Assembly (NCBI RefSeq): GCF_910592395.1
Contig: NC_088323.1
Span: 8,492,001-8,556,000, forward strand
Reading direction: 5' to 3'
DNA from: Lineus longissimus
Lineage: Eukaryota; Nemertea; Pilidiophora; Heteronemertea; Lineidae
DNA length: 64,000 nucleotides
A program made the position numbers and the translations under genes. Shown piece by piece: positions 50,164 to 62,503 of this stretch. Every line of letters begins with the position of its first letter. Position 1 is the first letter of the stretch. The notes beneath the pieces are model-generated. The model had not been told where the DNA came from. It did no database searches and saw only the letters and a list, made by a program, of their open reading frames with translations.

Positions 50164-51766
50164 GCCAAGATTATACATCAAAATAGCTCTTGTCTGTACT
50201 CCACTGTTACAGACGTAATCTCCGACTCGATGGCGATAATCGACTAGAGATTTTTGAAACACGGAGATGAACTCCGTGGCTCAATGACGAAAATAAACTG
50301 GGTAACACAATCTGGTGTAGAGGTTGATAATGTCACCCAGGAAAAGGTCTCCAGCTACATTGTATTCTGATGGATTATATCATAATGCAGGCCATGTTAA
50401 AGCGCACAAAAGGATCCTTTACCTGGACATTCTAGATCTATCCGTCGACATTTCACGCTTCTCCATCCACTAAAATTCCGTTTGGAAATACAATTTAATG
50501 TCCCAATGTCGCTTGAAGGTTATTGCACTGGGAAAAAGAAAGAGTGATAGCCTGTTATGCAATCACCCGTTACCCATTCCGTTGACTTAATCAACTGCCA
50601 GTGCGACCAGTACGATTATTTATGCTTGAACGATATTACGTGCGAATAACATAATTTTGTGTTTGAATGACCAGCGTGACAATGGTTGCCGAGCAGCAGC
50701 CTGCAAAAGCTGGAAGATCTTCCATGAACAAAATTGCTTCCCAACGATCAGGTGTGACCATTTCAGGGATAATATCATAATTTGCCAACCCATAATCACG
50801 TCACTTCATGAAATATAGCAAGACAAAGTTTGGTCACGGATTAATGAGGATTACTTGTGGAAATGACTTTCTAAAATACATTTGTGTCACAAATCATTGT
50901 TTCAAAGAAAAATCCGTTAGCCTCTTTCTTTTTGCAGAATAGAGAGTTTTGGAAACTCACCCAAGAGCCTCCTTGGTTGGGATGAAATGCAGCATTTTGC
51001 ATGGCACGAACGTATGTCACTCTCCTAACGAGATGGGATTCCTAAAAATATCGGTTTTTCAACTCCAAAAGAAACGGTGGTCGTGCCTAAAAGATCGGTA
51101 ATTTTTCGCTCCTAACGAAACGGTGCCGCTCCAAAAGAAATGGCGAGCATGCGCATATTCAATTGATGACGTCTTTCGGAATCAAGATAGATTGCAAAGC
51201 ACGTGTTTACTTTCCGCCAAGATTATGCATTAAAATAACTCTTGTCTGTACTTCACTGTAACAGACGTAATCTCCGACTCGATGGCGATAATCGACTAGA
51301 GATTTTTGAAACACGGAGATGAACTCCGTGGCTCAATGACGAAAATAAACTGGGTTACACAATCTGGTGTAGAGGTTGATAATGTCACCCAGGAAAAGGT
51401 CTCCAGCTACATTGTATTCTGATGGATTATATCATAATGCAGGCCATGTTAAAGCGCACAAAAGGATCCTTTACCTGGACATTCTAGATCTATCCGTCGA
51501 CATTTCACGCTTCTCCAACCACTAAAATTCCGTTTGGAAACACAATTTAATGTCACAATGTCATTTGAAGGTTATTTCACTGGGAAAAAGAACGAGTGAT
51601 AGCCTGCTGTGCAATCACCCGTTACCCATTCCGTTGACTTAATCAACTGCCAGTGCGACCAGTACGATTATTTATGCTTGAACGATATTACGTGCGAATA
51701 ACATAATTTTGTGTTTGAATGACCAGCGTGACAATGGTTGCCGAGCAGCAGCCTGCAAAAGCTGGA
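50164..51766. repeat. Two 551-bp direct repeats
   Basis: 50164-50714 and 51216-51766 are equal in length and differ at only about a dozen positions by eye. They are separated by 501 bp of unrelated sequence. The ends are not TG/CA, so they are not clear LTRs. No frame is conserved. A recent duplication or two members of one element. Confidence 0.9.
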
Positions 51767-52106
51767 CACTACAGTCATAAATTCACTCAGACTATGACTA
51801 CAAAAAACACACAGTGCGCCCCCTCTTGCATTTCTTAGATTTGCAATAATATTAATCAAAGCGAACATTTTGACAAGGAAGACGATGCAAGCTGAAACCT
51901 CCGAATAACGCTTTCTTTCAATTTCAAAATCCAACTACATGTACTTCTGTTCAATGGCAAACAAAGTTTCGTGCTCCTGTATCTTTCCATCAATCCTCTC
52001 TCATTTTATGTCATAAATGTCAGGCAGTGAGTTGCATCAGAAAGGTTAATCTCCGTGTTTACTATTACAACATCGATGGCAACGTTTTCGCAAAGGTGAC
52101 CAGGTC

Positions 52107-52450
52107 TTGGACCTTGGTGTTGTTGTGAGCAGCGACCTGACTTTCTCTTCTCACATTATTGCTATTGTTAAGAAAGCGAACCAGACATGGGCTACGGTGC
52201 GGCGGGTCTTCGATAAGAGAAAATATCGTAGGTTGATGCGTCCTCTTTTCGAATCTTTGGTCAGGTCTAAACTTGAATATAAAATACTGCGTCATTGGAT
52301 CCCTTCACAAGAGACAACTTGATCAAAACCGAGCGTGTTCAACGCCAGGTAACCAGGCACATGCTTGGTGACCAACAGGATTACAAGGAGGCTTTTAGCC
52401 ATGGCGCCACTTTACCACAGGCGGCAAATGTCTGGCTTGTCGTTTTTGTT
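52107..52450 (+). pseudogene. LINE reverse-transcriptase C-terminal remnant
   Basis: Frame with DLGVVVSSDLTFSSHI, KANQTWATVRRVF and LVRSKLEY, then a shift to RVQRQVTRHMLG: a pattern of the RT thumb region in CR1/Jockey-type LINEs. Several frame changes. Continues in very poor state on the far side of the Harbinger-like insertion at 52625. Confidence 0.65.
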
Positions 52451-52624
52451 CGAATGTTTTACCGGTATGGTTGATTTAGACACAACGAATTATTTATTTC
52501 TTTGAGAAAGGAGAGGTGGGCCTCTTTTTATCCGCTGCCGAAGTTCTTTTAGGACAGAAACTTTTTGCCGGTCTTTTTTTAATCGTGCAACTTACCGTGC
52601 GCGCGCGCTGTGCGGCGAGTCTTA

Positions 52625-53290
52625 AGGCTTGTACCCACGGACGCGATTTTCCTTGCTTTTGCCGCCGCGGAAAGTCGCAGCGATAATCGCAAAGAATGGT
52701 TCCTAGTCAATTCAGTACATGTGTTCCCACTTGAGCGATGCTACAAAATCCAAGCGATTTCTCGTGCTTTCTCGTGCTTGGTCTTGCGCGCTACGTAATT
52801 GAGATTGCAAAAAGGGCAATCTATGCGACAAATCGCGGCGACCGGTTAGGTCATTTTGACTCAAGTAACTACCTTTGGGTTATTGACAGACAGAATTACG
52901 TAATGATTTGCGGGCTTGTGTCCACAAATAGTCCACAACTGTTCACTTGGTCATCATTTTGGGTCCGTCATCACCAACTCGACATGTCTGAACCCGATTT
53001 TTTGGAACGGTTGATCCTGGAGATTGAGAAGTTCCCTAGGATATATAACAAAGGATTGGAGGAATACAAGGATCCTGACAAAAAAGATGACGCGTGCAAC
53101 GTGTCCAAAATGAACTCCGCAAGTCCTTGAAGTCGATTAGCAAGAGATTATGTCGTAACCTGACATGAGTACGCTCCATTATACGCTTCAGTCGGAACAG
53201 GTTACGAAATTCGGCGCGCAACGACTTGTTGCGGCGGAATATCGCAGCGACGTTTTGTAGGCGATAAATCGCGCCCGTGGGTACAAGCCT
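52625..53290. mobile_element. PIF/Harbinger-derived element, 666 bp, TTA target duplication
   Basis: Ends AGGCTTGTACCCACGGACGC and complement (GCGCCCGTGGGTACAAGCCT), flanked by TTA on both sides (52622-52624, 53291-53293). CG-rich termini with GCGATTTTCC/GGCGATAAATCGC words. A MADF-like frame lies inside, matching the accessory protein that accompanies Harbinger transposases. Confidence 0.85.
52984..53130 (+). pseudogene. MADF-domain fragment (Harbinger accessory protein)
   Basis: MSEPDFLERLILEIEKFPRI followed by YNKGLEEYKDPDKKDDA: the start of a MADF domain (LI..V...P.LYN....EYKD...K). MADF/Myb-type DNA-binding proteins are encoded next to the transposase in PIF/Harbinger elements. Only the first third remains before a stop. 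Translation upstream from 52738 looks non-coding. Confidence 0.6.
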
Positions 53291-53717
53291 TTACTGTGTT
53301 CAGGCGATCCGTCCGTGCTTCCTACAATGAGCTATTGACGGGGCGCTTTGAACCGGACAATGCGTGCACGTGGGTTGGGCGTTGCAGATGTGCTTACTGT
53401 CGCTTTTAATTCTAAATGTGTCTGTTCGTGTTATGTTTTATAAGTCCAATATGAGGTTAATCACGTTGAAAGGGTTCGAAGGAGCAATTCTAGTGACGGT
53501 CAGTATGTTTGTCAGGGGCAGTGACAGTGTTGTAAACTCATTTTCTTCTTCACTTTCTTTCCTATCCTCTAGGGTTTCATTGGTTGATTATTTCATTTTA
53601 TATAATAGTTTTAAGAGGCTCCTATTATGGGTCTATGACCCCTCTGGGCGACTCATGAGTGCCATCATTGTGTTCCCTCGTCTGTTGTTATTTTTATGGT
53701 CATTATTTGGTTTAAGG

Positions 53718-53883
53718 AATTGAACCCGAGGCGGAGGACCTTGGTTGAGTTACCAAGACACTCTCGGGTGGAGCTAAAATACAGTCCAAACCCTCGCCTG
53801 TCGGCTCGGGTTTGGACTGTATTTTAGCTCCACCCGAGAGTGTCTTGGTAACTCAACCAAGGTCCGAAGCCGAGGGTTCAATT
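53718..53883. mobile_element. Near-perfect foldback, 166 bp
   Basis: The arm from 53718 (AATTGAACCC...GACCTTGGTTGAGTTACCA) pairs with the arm ending at 53883 over about 75 bp with few mismatches. The core stretch AAGACACTCTCGGGTGGAGC continues to TACAGTCCAAACC without mismatch. Loop of about 16 bases. A minimal inverted-repeat element or a source of a hairpin RNA. Confidence 0.9.
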
Positions 53884-55060
53884 TCTATTCTAAAATACCT
53901 CAAACTTAAAAAGATAGGCCACGAAATAACTTGAATATGTGCGAATTTGGCAAATTCCATCCATCGCCTGCCCGGAGCGCCGGTAGCGCCGTTGTTTACA
54001 TTATGTTACGGCAGCGCGTATAGGAAGTCCGGATCGGCTCGCTCAAGTGACGCTAAAATCCGCGCAAATGGGCTATTTGGAGCGTTTTTCTCAGCAAATA
54101 TGTGTAGTGCTCATTAAAAAACTTAGGGTGGTTGATGCTTCCTTGGCTGATTTGTGTTTGAAGCAGTGTTTTGAGAGCCTCAAACTTCTGAAGTGAGCTG
54201 TGTGCATGGTTCCACATTTTAGTGCAACCCGAGGGAACTTTGGTAGAGCATCTTGGTTGCGTGTCCAAAACACTCCACTCTCAGAACGAGGCTTATGCAT
54301 TTTCCATTTAAAAGTTGACTTTACGGTACCAAGGTATTTTAGAATGGTTATCTTTTGTCGCTTGTAATATGGTGTTCAATGAATCTTATAAATGAAATTG
54401 AATTCAATTAAATTAACCATGTCGAGGACAGACTCTCATTTCAAAGATGATCCCTCAAATACGACGACCGTCTTTCAAATAAGTGTCTGTTCTCGAATTG
54501 CTCATAGTGTTTTTCATATCGTTCTGGTCAAGGGCCCTTTGTTGAACTCAGGAATATGACCACATCGCATTTACCAAAATATATTGGAGTTGCACAACAC
54601 TGGATTAATTATCCTTGGGATTAGTCTAACGAATCCTCTTTTATAGTGCAACGAAAAAGTCAGTCAACTATGACACCGCTTGCCTCATTACCATTAATAT
54701 TTGTGATCACACTATTACAGTTTTAGTGACAACTCGTCAGCCACGTACTTTATATCTGCCAAAATATCAATGCTTTTCTTAATGCTACGCAGTCATGCAT
54801 TACGGTGGCTATTAGAATGCTACGATGACTATTTCGATCTGGCTTAAATATAAAGATTTAGACAAAGATTCTGCTGTGCAAGTTCACAAAAATGAACATT
54901 AGTAATGAATTATAACACCCAATAACAGGCTGAAGTATAGCATCCAGAGCTGTGCCGTGCCGTATCCGCCTCACCATAGCTTTTTAATCAGCTAGTTTTT
55001 CTCCTGCTTTTCAGCTGTAAAACAAAATAAGCCCGGCCACCCGGGTGCGTTTTTGCTTTT
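53884..55060. other. 3' flank of gene B
   Basis: No gene, RNA or element recognised. Minus-strand frames at 54053-54300 show no pattern. Confidence 0.4.
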
Positions 55061-58000
55061 TTACTGAGTAAATACCTTTGCTGTCATTGGCTTACCAGTA
55101 CCAAATTTGGGCCAGGCAAATAACATTTCATTCGCACCAACAATTAACCAATAATTTGTCACAAAAGGGTCATGTAAGGTTATTAATAGAGTATTTCTAG
55201 CTTCCACCTCTGTTTCATCCAGGCATGGTCCCAAATCTAGCCTAAACAGAAATAGCGCATGATTCTTATAATTCAACGTGTAGCCCATTTTAGGAGCCGG
55301 CAATGTATTTACGGTGCCAAACTTCGACCGATGAACTTCGATAGCGACGTTATAAGATCCGAGCAAAGACACAATTGCGGATTTTCCAACTTTTCTGAAC
55401 AAATAACCACTAAAGATAATCGAAGTGGATGCATTATACTCGTACGGTTTTTCTAAGATGGTGATGGAATGTGTTCTGGCCGATGATATATAGAGATAGC
55501 AGTTTAAATCACATTGGATATCCTCCAAAATGATGTTATCCATATTATATGAATTAAGTCTGTCAACTTCAGACATAAGAGAGTAGCGCACCCCTTCTAG
55601 GCTTTTAACATACTGAAGTTTAAGAACGAACCCTACATTTACTATATTATACCAATCTAACCAAGATATAGATAGGGTTTTTTCTCTATTCTTGTGCTTC
55701 CGAAATTTGCGAAAGGTCATCTCCAAGAAAACATTCTCACCGCATGAAACCATTTTGAAATATTCGAACGTTGAATTTCTTGGACCGAGACTTTTCTTCA
55801 GTTCATCATACGGTAGAATCAACTCTCGGCAATTGCCATTTCCATTCAAATCGAATCGAAATGCTCGAAATTTTTTATAGGCAGATTTCCTTCCACGACG
55901 AGTGGTTACACCTATAACATCATCGCCATATTCGCCAGCAATGTATGTGAGTTCTTTAAAATGAAAATGAGATTTCATTTTAAAATCTCCACTATCATCA
56001 TGGCTAAAGACGTAGACATTACGGTGAGGACTCAAGGAGTAATGAAAAAGAGCCACTGTGACCATGACATTTTTCCCTGTGTGGTAAAAGACCGATGCCA
56101 CCCACGGTGGGAACTGGCCATATATCCTTACATCACGGTACGAACGATAGTTGCCCCTCTGCTAGTTCGGCGTTTTAGTTGAAAGTTAAGATATAACATC
56201 TTCGGGTAATAAATGATAAATAATCTCGATTCATATTACATGTGAGAGATGGCAGACTGTTGCTCTCTAGCTCTTCATTAGATAATCTTCATAAATAATA
56301 ATGATGATAATAATTGATTATGTCAATCCATTATTAACGTATAATACCACTTTGGGATTCCCTGAATATAAGAGAGGTTGCGCTCCATTCTGATTCCCTT
56401 CCCAACCGCCATGGCAATTCGGCGGAATGAATGAAAACTCCGGAATCTGGGGAGACCTAACGGAAACAATATTCAAAGCCAGCCTGGTAAAACAACGCGC
56501 CTCCCTGTGAGATCTCGTGATATTTAGGTGGTCGATCGCACCGGATCTCGAGCCTTGAAGTGCATTCTTAGTAGTGTTGTCCTATGAAGAAAACAGTCCT
56601 AACATTCTGAAAGTACCGGGCAGGTTGCATAATTGAAATTGGCAGGTGAGGTAATCAGTGAAATGGGCGCGATTTCATTTTGTATTCGGTGGATAAACCC
56701 CCATTGATAAAGGTGTGTCAGCCTAATAATTGATCTTGACAGTGATCTATCTCATGTATAGGCTAGGTAACCATTGAAATGTGATGTTGGTTGGAATAGT
56801 GACAGAATATCCCCTTCTATTGTATTGTTGGAACTGTTCAGATCTATCGGTAAAGTTGAACAGTTCTAGGCCTGAACAGTTCTGGAACAATTCCAGTCCA
56901 CAACCAACCCAATAGCTAGGAGGAATGGTCAAATGACGTTCGAAGTGATTATGAAGCAGCCTTTGTCGACTTCGGCACTGTCACACGAGGATTGGAGTCC
57001 TTCTTAGAGGGATTGCTACACTCACCCCGCACGCAAACAGCTGAAACATGCCCGACGCCATATATTGCCCGCCGAGATATGACACCATATCGCCCTGGTC
57101 GGGATATGGTTGATGGGCATCTGATTATTCCACTCTAAATACCCAAAACTGAATAATCCCCAACAACTAGAGAAGCAATTAAAATTGTCACGTGGGATGA
57201 CTGAACAGCCCATGGCCAACGCAGCTGGGATATTCATGTTGCCATACCGCAGACAGACTCAACCAAAAAAAAATATTTTCCTGCATTGATTGTTTTTCTC
57301 TGAATTTCGGATTTTACTTAGAGTTTGTAGGCATAATCTCTGATAAAATCTTAAACAGCAGTGTATATGACATCACCTATAACTTCAGACAAATGCTTAT
57401 TTCATGTTGAAAAGACCTAGTACAATCATGACTTACTTTATGACTATGTCATACCCTGACCTTGGATTTTGGAATTTTAGAACTGTTCTTTTCAGAGGAC
57501 AACTCTCGCAGGAATTGAGCCCGAGTGCTCTCGCGCCAGGCCCGAGTAATAGTAAAATAGCGTAAAAGAGAATGACACCAGTCTGGGTGTACGTACCTAA
57601 ACTGCAAAAACTACTCTCTAACTCTATTGGCAAAGTTTTCGCATCCTTATATCAATAATTCTTTCATTACTATTCTATTTTTGGAAAAAAATGCAGTCTG
57701 AAGTAATAGAACAAATGTGTATACATCTCAAAGCCTGCATTTGTGGGACAGTCTGCCATCTTTTCTCAAAAATCTTATTCGGCGGCAATTTCAAGCAGTA
57801 GTAACCCAATCTGAGGGTCACCAGATGAGGCCGAGCGCGAGATGAGGCCCCAGTACCAAAAAAGAACGCTGTGATGCTTATCACTCTCGATTAGTAATCG
57901 AACACGCTATTAAACAGTGAATATGAGAATATCGATATTCGATAATTAGTTGTAAATTTGCCACGTTTTGTCTTCTCCCCAACAGAGCCGACGTGGAAAT

Positions 58001-59581
58001 GGTCCGTCAACAATATTGCAGGTCATTTTTTCATGCATATTGTTTTTTTCCTGAATGCTTGGTATTCAGTGTGGCTTAAACAATTTGATACCTGTGAAAT
58101 AAATATTTGTATTATTCTATGTATCAAAATGTTGATATGAAAACATCGATATTCTTAAACTGTTTTTGTAGGCTGTTTCCGCTAAATAGGCGCCATGACC
58201 CGTTTCGTATTACGAATTTCGAATTTCAAGTGCGCTTTCTGGGTTTTTGACGTTCCACCTCTCACTCCGACTTTATCTCCGCGGTTGAATTACATTTAAA
58301 GTTATCTAGTAATATATTCAGTGAATCGACGAACGTTTTCATAGTCATTCCATCTGCAGCAGTGTTTTTGAAATTCCCAAATTGGATCGGTGGAAAAAAT
58401 TGATACAACGAAGTGGTTTCCAAGTTGCAGTCAATAACTTGGAATACGACTTTATTATATACACTTGAGGCAAATTTCTGGAATTCAGAAGTAATTTGTG
58501 CAGGTATACGTAATTTATCACTGTGGCAAGTTTACCAGTTCAGTTGAGTCGAAGTAATCACCAGACGACTGTAATTCACCCACAATGTTGAAGTGAAGGT
58601 GTAAAATTTTAATCCTCATTCGAACGAAAATTGGGTTTCTTTTTCAACAGCTACATTGGTACTAAAGTTCAAATTCGATTTCATTGAATCGTCCGAGTTT
58701 CATATTTAGTGTACACGATCCATCGCCTTAGTCGAGCATATTCCTCGCTTTTGCGTATACGTGTATTTCATAGGCATCGCATCGGCCAATCGTACGAGTC
58801 ATAGGTATCACGACTGTTGAAGAAAATTCTAACAATGATGGGCGCGATGCCGGCGTGGAGGATGGAGATCGTTGCATTGAACGAGTCATTCAAACTATCT
58901 GTAGTTATTCCTCACATACTTGATATACTTAATATGCTATGTGAGGGAGACTGGCTTCATTTGCCCTTGAAGGCAAACAGTCCAGGACTAACATAATTCT
59001 TATATCAAACCGTGCAGTACACGGGATCGTCAGTCAGGCAAAAGCACAGATAAGGACACAAAACCTGACCAACAACGGATCGCGAGCACCGCCGTACCGG
59101 CGTTTAACTTGTTGTACACGTAACAACAGCAAATAATGTCTTTATTGCAAAATTGGTTGCGAATATGAAAAACTGAAATAATGGGTGATATGAATAAAGA
59201 CTAGTAAATGCTTTTATCTGAAACTCCATGTACATTTACACTTGGCCTTTCTGTACAAAATTGAAGTAAAAGCATTTTCTAGCCTTTATTCATATCACCC
59301 TTTGGTTACCTGCTTTTTCCAAAGCTGATGTCCTGATTTCCGGTCACGGCCATTCCAGCCCTTGGTAGCAGCTTCCTTGCGAAGATGACAGGTTCCCGCT
59401 TGATCATGGCCATCATGGTCGTTCAGATAGGTGGTCGAAAATGCAACACACCTCTGAATATTCGAGCACGCTACGCCACATCGAAGAATTGACTGAATTC
59501 GTAAGATTGCATGAGTTAAATTATTACCGGTTCCACTAATGTGCATTGTCATGAAATGGAATGAGGAAAACACTAAACTTG
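55061..59581 (-). CDS. PAN gene B: paralogue of gene A, PAN module plus 365-residue domain
   Basis: Minus strand. PAN exon 59581-59310: acceptor CTTCAG, phase 1, donor CAG/GTAACC, phase 0, with the pattern CGVACSNIQRCVAF and GTCHLRK. Large exon 56158-55061: acceptor AACTAGCAG, phase 0, 1,098 bp, the same length as in gene A, open to TAA. Shared landmarks with A: GQFP..(GEFP), NVYVF, FKELTYIAGEYGDDVIGV, CGENVFLEMTF, DIQCDLNC, AWP...AKVFTQ. Phases fit A exactly, but I found no signal-peptide exon upstream; a start within the PAN frame (ATG about 59595, hydrophobic ASLVFSSFHFMTM) is an alternative. Intron 56159-59309 has no recognised insertion except a MITE right at the donor. Probably secreted; function unknown. 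Confidence 0.65.
56159..59182. other. Intron of gene B, no other gene recognised
   Basis: About 3 kb with no exon-like or transposon pattern that I can support. Frames at 57022-57884 (minus) lack family resemblance. Confidence 0.4.
59183..59300. mobile_element. MITE, 118 bp, abutting a splice donor
   Basis: GGGTGATATGAATAAAG at 59183 and complement ending at 59300; pairing continues through CTAG and AAATGCTTTTA, about 33 bp in all. It starts 9 bases inside the intron of gene B, next to the GTAACC donor. Confidence 0.85.
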
Positions 59582-59759
59582 CTGAAGCTCTGTCCATGTT
59601 AGTCAACACGTGGAATAGTCCCCATCTAGTCATGGATTGCATAAAATCTGTCTGCGAACTCTTGATTGGACGACCTGCTTTCTCAAGATAGTGATGGTGC
59701 CATGGCAAATTCCACAGACAAAACTTTCCATACCAAAGCTTTAAAGAAAATGGCATCAA

Positions 59760-59882
59760 TGTTATATAGAATCTAAATGTGTATAGAATATGTAAATAGG
59801 TTTTGTGAATGACACCCTTACTATATGAACGAGTTAGATATATATTTTTAGTGGATTTGATATACATATAGATTCTATATAA
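59760..59882. repeat. A+T-rich inverted repeat
   Basis: GTTATATAGAATCTA near 59760 and TAGATTCTATATAAC near 59868-59882 are exact complements; inner parts pair loosely. It lies just upstream of the PAN exon of gene B. Confidence 0.7.
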
Positions 59883-59899
59883 CTTAAACTTAACTTTTT

Positions 59900-62503
59900 A
59901 AATCCTACATGAAAAACCTATATAACACCTATTATATCATCATATAATTCCGGATCAATTTAGAATTTATGAAGTTCTATGACGATTTTGTATTTACTAT
60001 AATTGTTTTCCTGGGAAAAAGTAACGCGTTTCTCTATTGATTTTTCTTTCGAGAAATATTTAGCCTGTGACTTTTTCTTAACATTCACAAATACACTATA
60101 TGGCTAAAAGGAATTTACTAGTGTCATCTATATCTACTTGTACATGTTGTAGTTGTCTAACCTTCAAAACATTTCAGTCGAGCTAATAATACAGTTAATG
60201 TCCTAGGATAGAGTCACCCGTTTTTATGCACTTACAATCATGGATGTATTTAACGTCATTGGTCTTACAGAACCATGACCTATATCGTCATGATAACAAG
60301 ATTAGATCGAGTAGGACACTTTTTTTGGTGTGTCTGTGTGCGGAGGGGGTCATTTAAGACTGCTAACACCAGTATGTCAACATATGTCCTCGTCCTCAGA
60401 CCAAAAGGAGCTTAATTTGGCAATGACTCCTCAATAGCGAACAACAAAGAAAAATAATACATGTATGTCTGAAATACCACACCGACAAATGATTGACAGA
60501 TAGCATCTCAGCACGCATCCATTCAACAAACGTTTTGCTGGTACCATCCAATTAATCCGATTAAGGTACCGAACGTCCGTTATGTTGACGTGCTTGATTT
60601 ATGCTCACGCGTTTTCAACTTGAAATGGAGACCCTTGATGTCTGTGTCACAGGTCCATCTCATTACATGCTTTGGAATAGCCTTAACAGTCACATTTGAA
60701 ACATCACGTATACATTCAGTAGACGGATAAAAACAGAACTTTACAGAAAGTACATCGGGCACAGATGTACAGAAGGCTCATCCTAGATTCAAAATCCGAA
60801 ATCCGAAAGTCCAAATCCGAAATTTGAAATCCAATGTTAACCAATCAGAGACAAGCTTACAAAAAGGTAAGCGTTCATTTCATACCAGTATAGCGGACAT
60901 AGCCCAATATTCATGTAGACCGGTGAAGGGTCTGTATTGACAATGTTATCAGTCGAAGGACTGTGCTGGCGGTTCTACTATATGTCTACACAATACTGCT
61001 CGTTTCAGTATGAAATTGACAAAGGGCCGGTTGCTCAGCAAATTTAATAATGGTACATTTTTTCATACTATCGACACCAAATTTTGATTGGAAAAAGCCA
61101 CCCTTTCCTTCGGTTGGGGGGGGGGGGGGGGTCATGCTAGTATATAATTTGATAGGTTGCAGCACTAATCCATTGAAATGCACGGGAATTGGCAGAGCGG
61201 CGGGAAAGGAATGGTCTGAATCTCAATCTTACTGTTAGGCTCCGGTTTGGCCCGGGCAAACCCCAACCCCACTTAAAAACGTATCCATGTCCTCTATTTT
61301 GCCTTGGAATACTGAGAAACAGTCGTTCGAGGCGAGATAAGATCGATCTGCTGTCTGGTAAAGTTTTTGTAAATCTCAATGCATTCTTGACGCAATAATG
61401 AATAGAAAATAAAGGTCAAATATATGGCTTATAAGCTTTTGCATCAAATTGTAGTTATAACCCTTGCTAACACTATTATGCAACTCTTTTCAGCAAAAAC
61501 ACATTTTTCCTGTGAATACAGAAAACTGACCTCCCTCACAAAAAATGAAAAAACAACTTATATATTGCATTTCACGTCTTTGCGTCCCTTTCTACTGATC
61601 ATGAAACGAATAGATCGTTGATGGTGCTAAATGCGGACTGTACTCGTAATGAATGAAAAACTGCCGTGTGATAAAGTTTCTTCGTATAGACGATGATTCG
61701 AAGCGCGGTGATTCGGCCCTTTAAACAGTTTAAATCGGTTCAAAACAGATATAGTAATACATGTTCACTTGATAAAAACAGGGTTACATTACAACATATC
61801 CAACGATTTTAAGTAAATCTACACATTTATGGTATTTTCTTCAAGCATTCTTGCTGCATACAATTACTTACATCAGAAATGCAACACATGTGTAATGTAA
61901 TGGAGATGAAAGAGTAAATCTCATCCTGGGTGCACCTTGTCTGAGGTTGAAATTAATATGCAAACCACGTATAATCTCGTGCCAAATATTGTCTCCATTT
62001 TCCTTTAAAATGTTTATCAATATGGATTTAATACAGAAAAATTATCGTTTTTTTTTGTTGGGGCTCATTGTACCAGTTGAAAGTTTGATTGTGATCTTTT
62101 TTGATCCAGATTGATGATATCATCATGTTGATGCCAGCACAACAGGTAGCAAGTCAGTATATGTAAAAAGCATCAGTCCAGCCTCCCAGCCGCGAGCGGC
62201 TGCATATGAGTACCCATCTTTCCTATGTTTTATAGCCATGCCATAGGTTATTTATATGTAAATAGTGTCAGAGGCCTACATACGAGACGACAATGACACA
62301 TCTGGTAGACGTTGTCACATCATGATTTGATGTCACAACTTGTTGAAATCAGTTCCTTTTGTAATAAAAACCGAAATAACCTAGTATGCATTTTCCTATT
62401 AATTTAGACTTACTATTACTCTACACTTTCTAGTAAAGTATGTAAAATCTGTAAAGTCTGTACACTGGTATTTAATGACAAAATTAATGCTATTTAAATA
62501 GAA
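59900..62503. other. Intergenic; one weak exon candidate
   Basis: Minus-strand 60762-60580 is open, with two Cys-containing patches (KFCFYPSTECIRD, RWTCDTDIKG) and an NVT glycosylation site, and could be an exon of a secreted protein, but splice support is weak. ATCCGAA words repeat at 60790-60832, a G14 run is at 61116-61130. Nothing else recognised. Confidence 0.35.

Noticed and set aside
50164-51766. Compact LTR retrotransposon (TRIM) with 551-bp LTRs
   Set aside because: Repeat ends are not TG/CA, and no primer-binding site or target duplication was seen.
53364-53723. 119-codon hydrophobic plus frame, possible membrane protein
   Set aside because: It runs from LINE debris into the foldback edge, and composition is explained by T-rich DNA.
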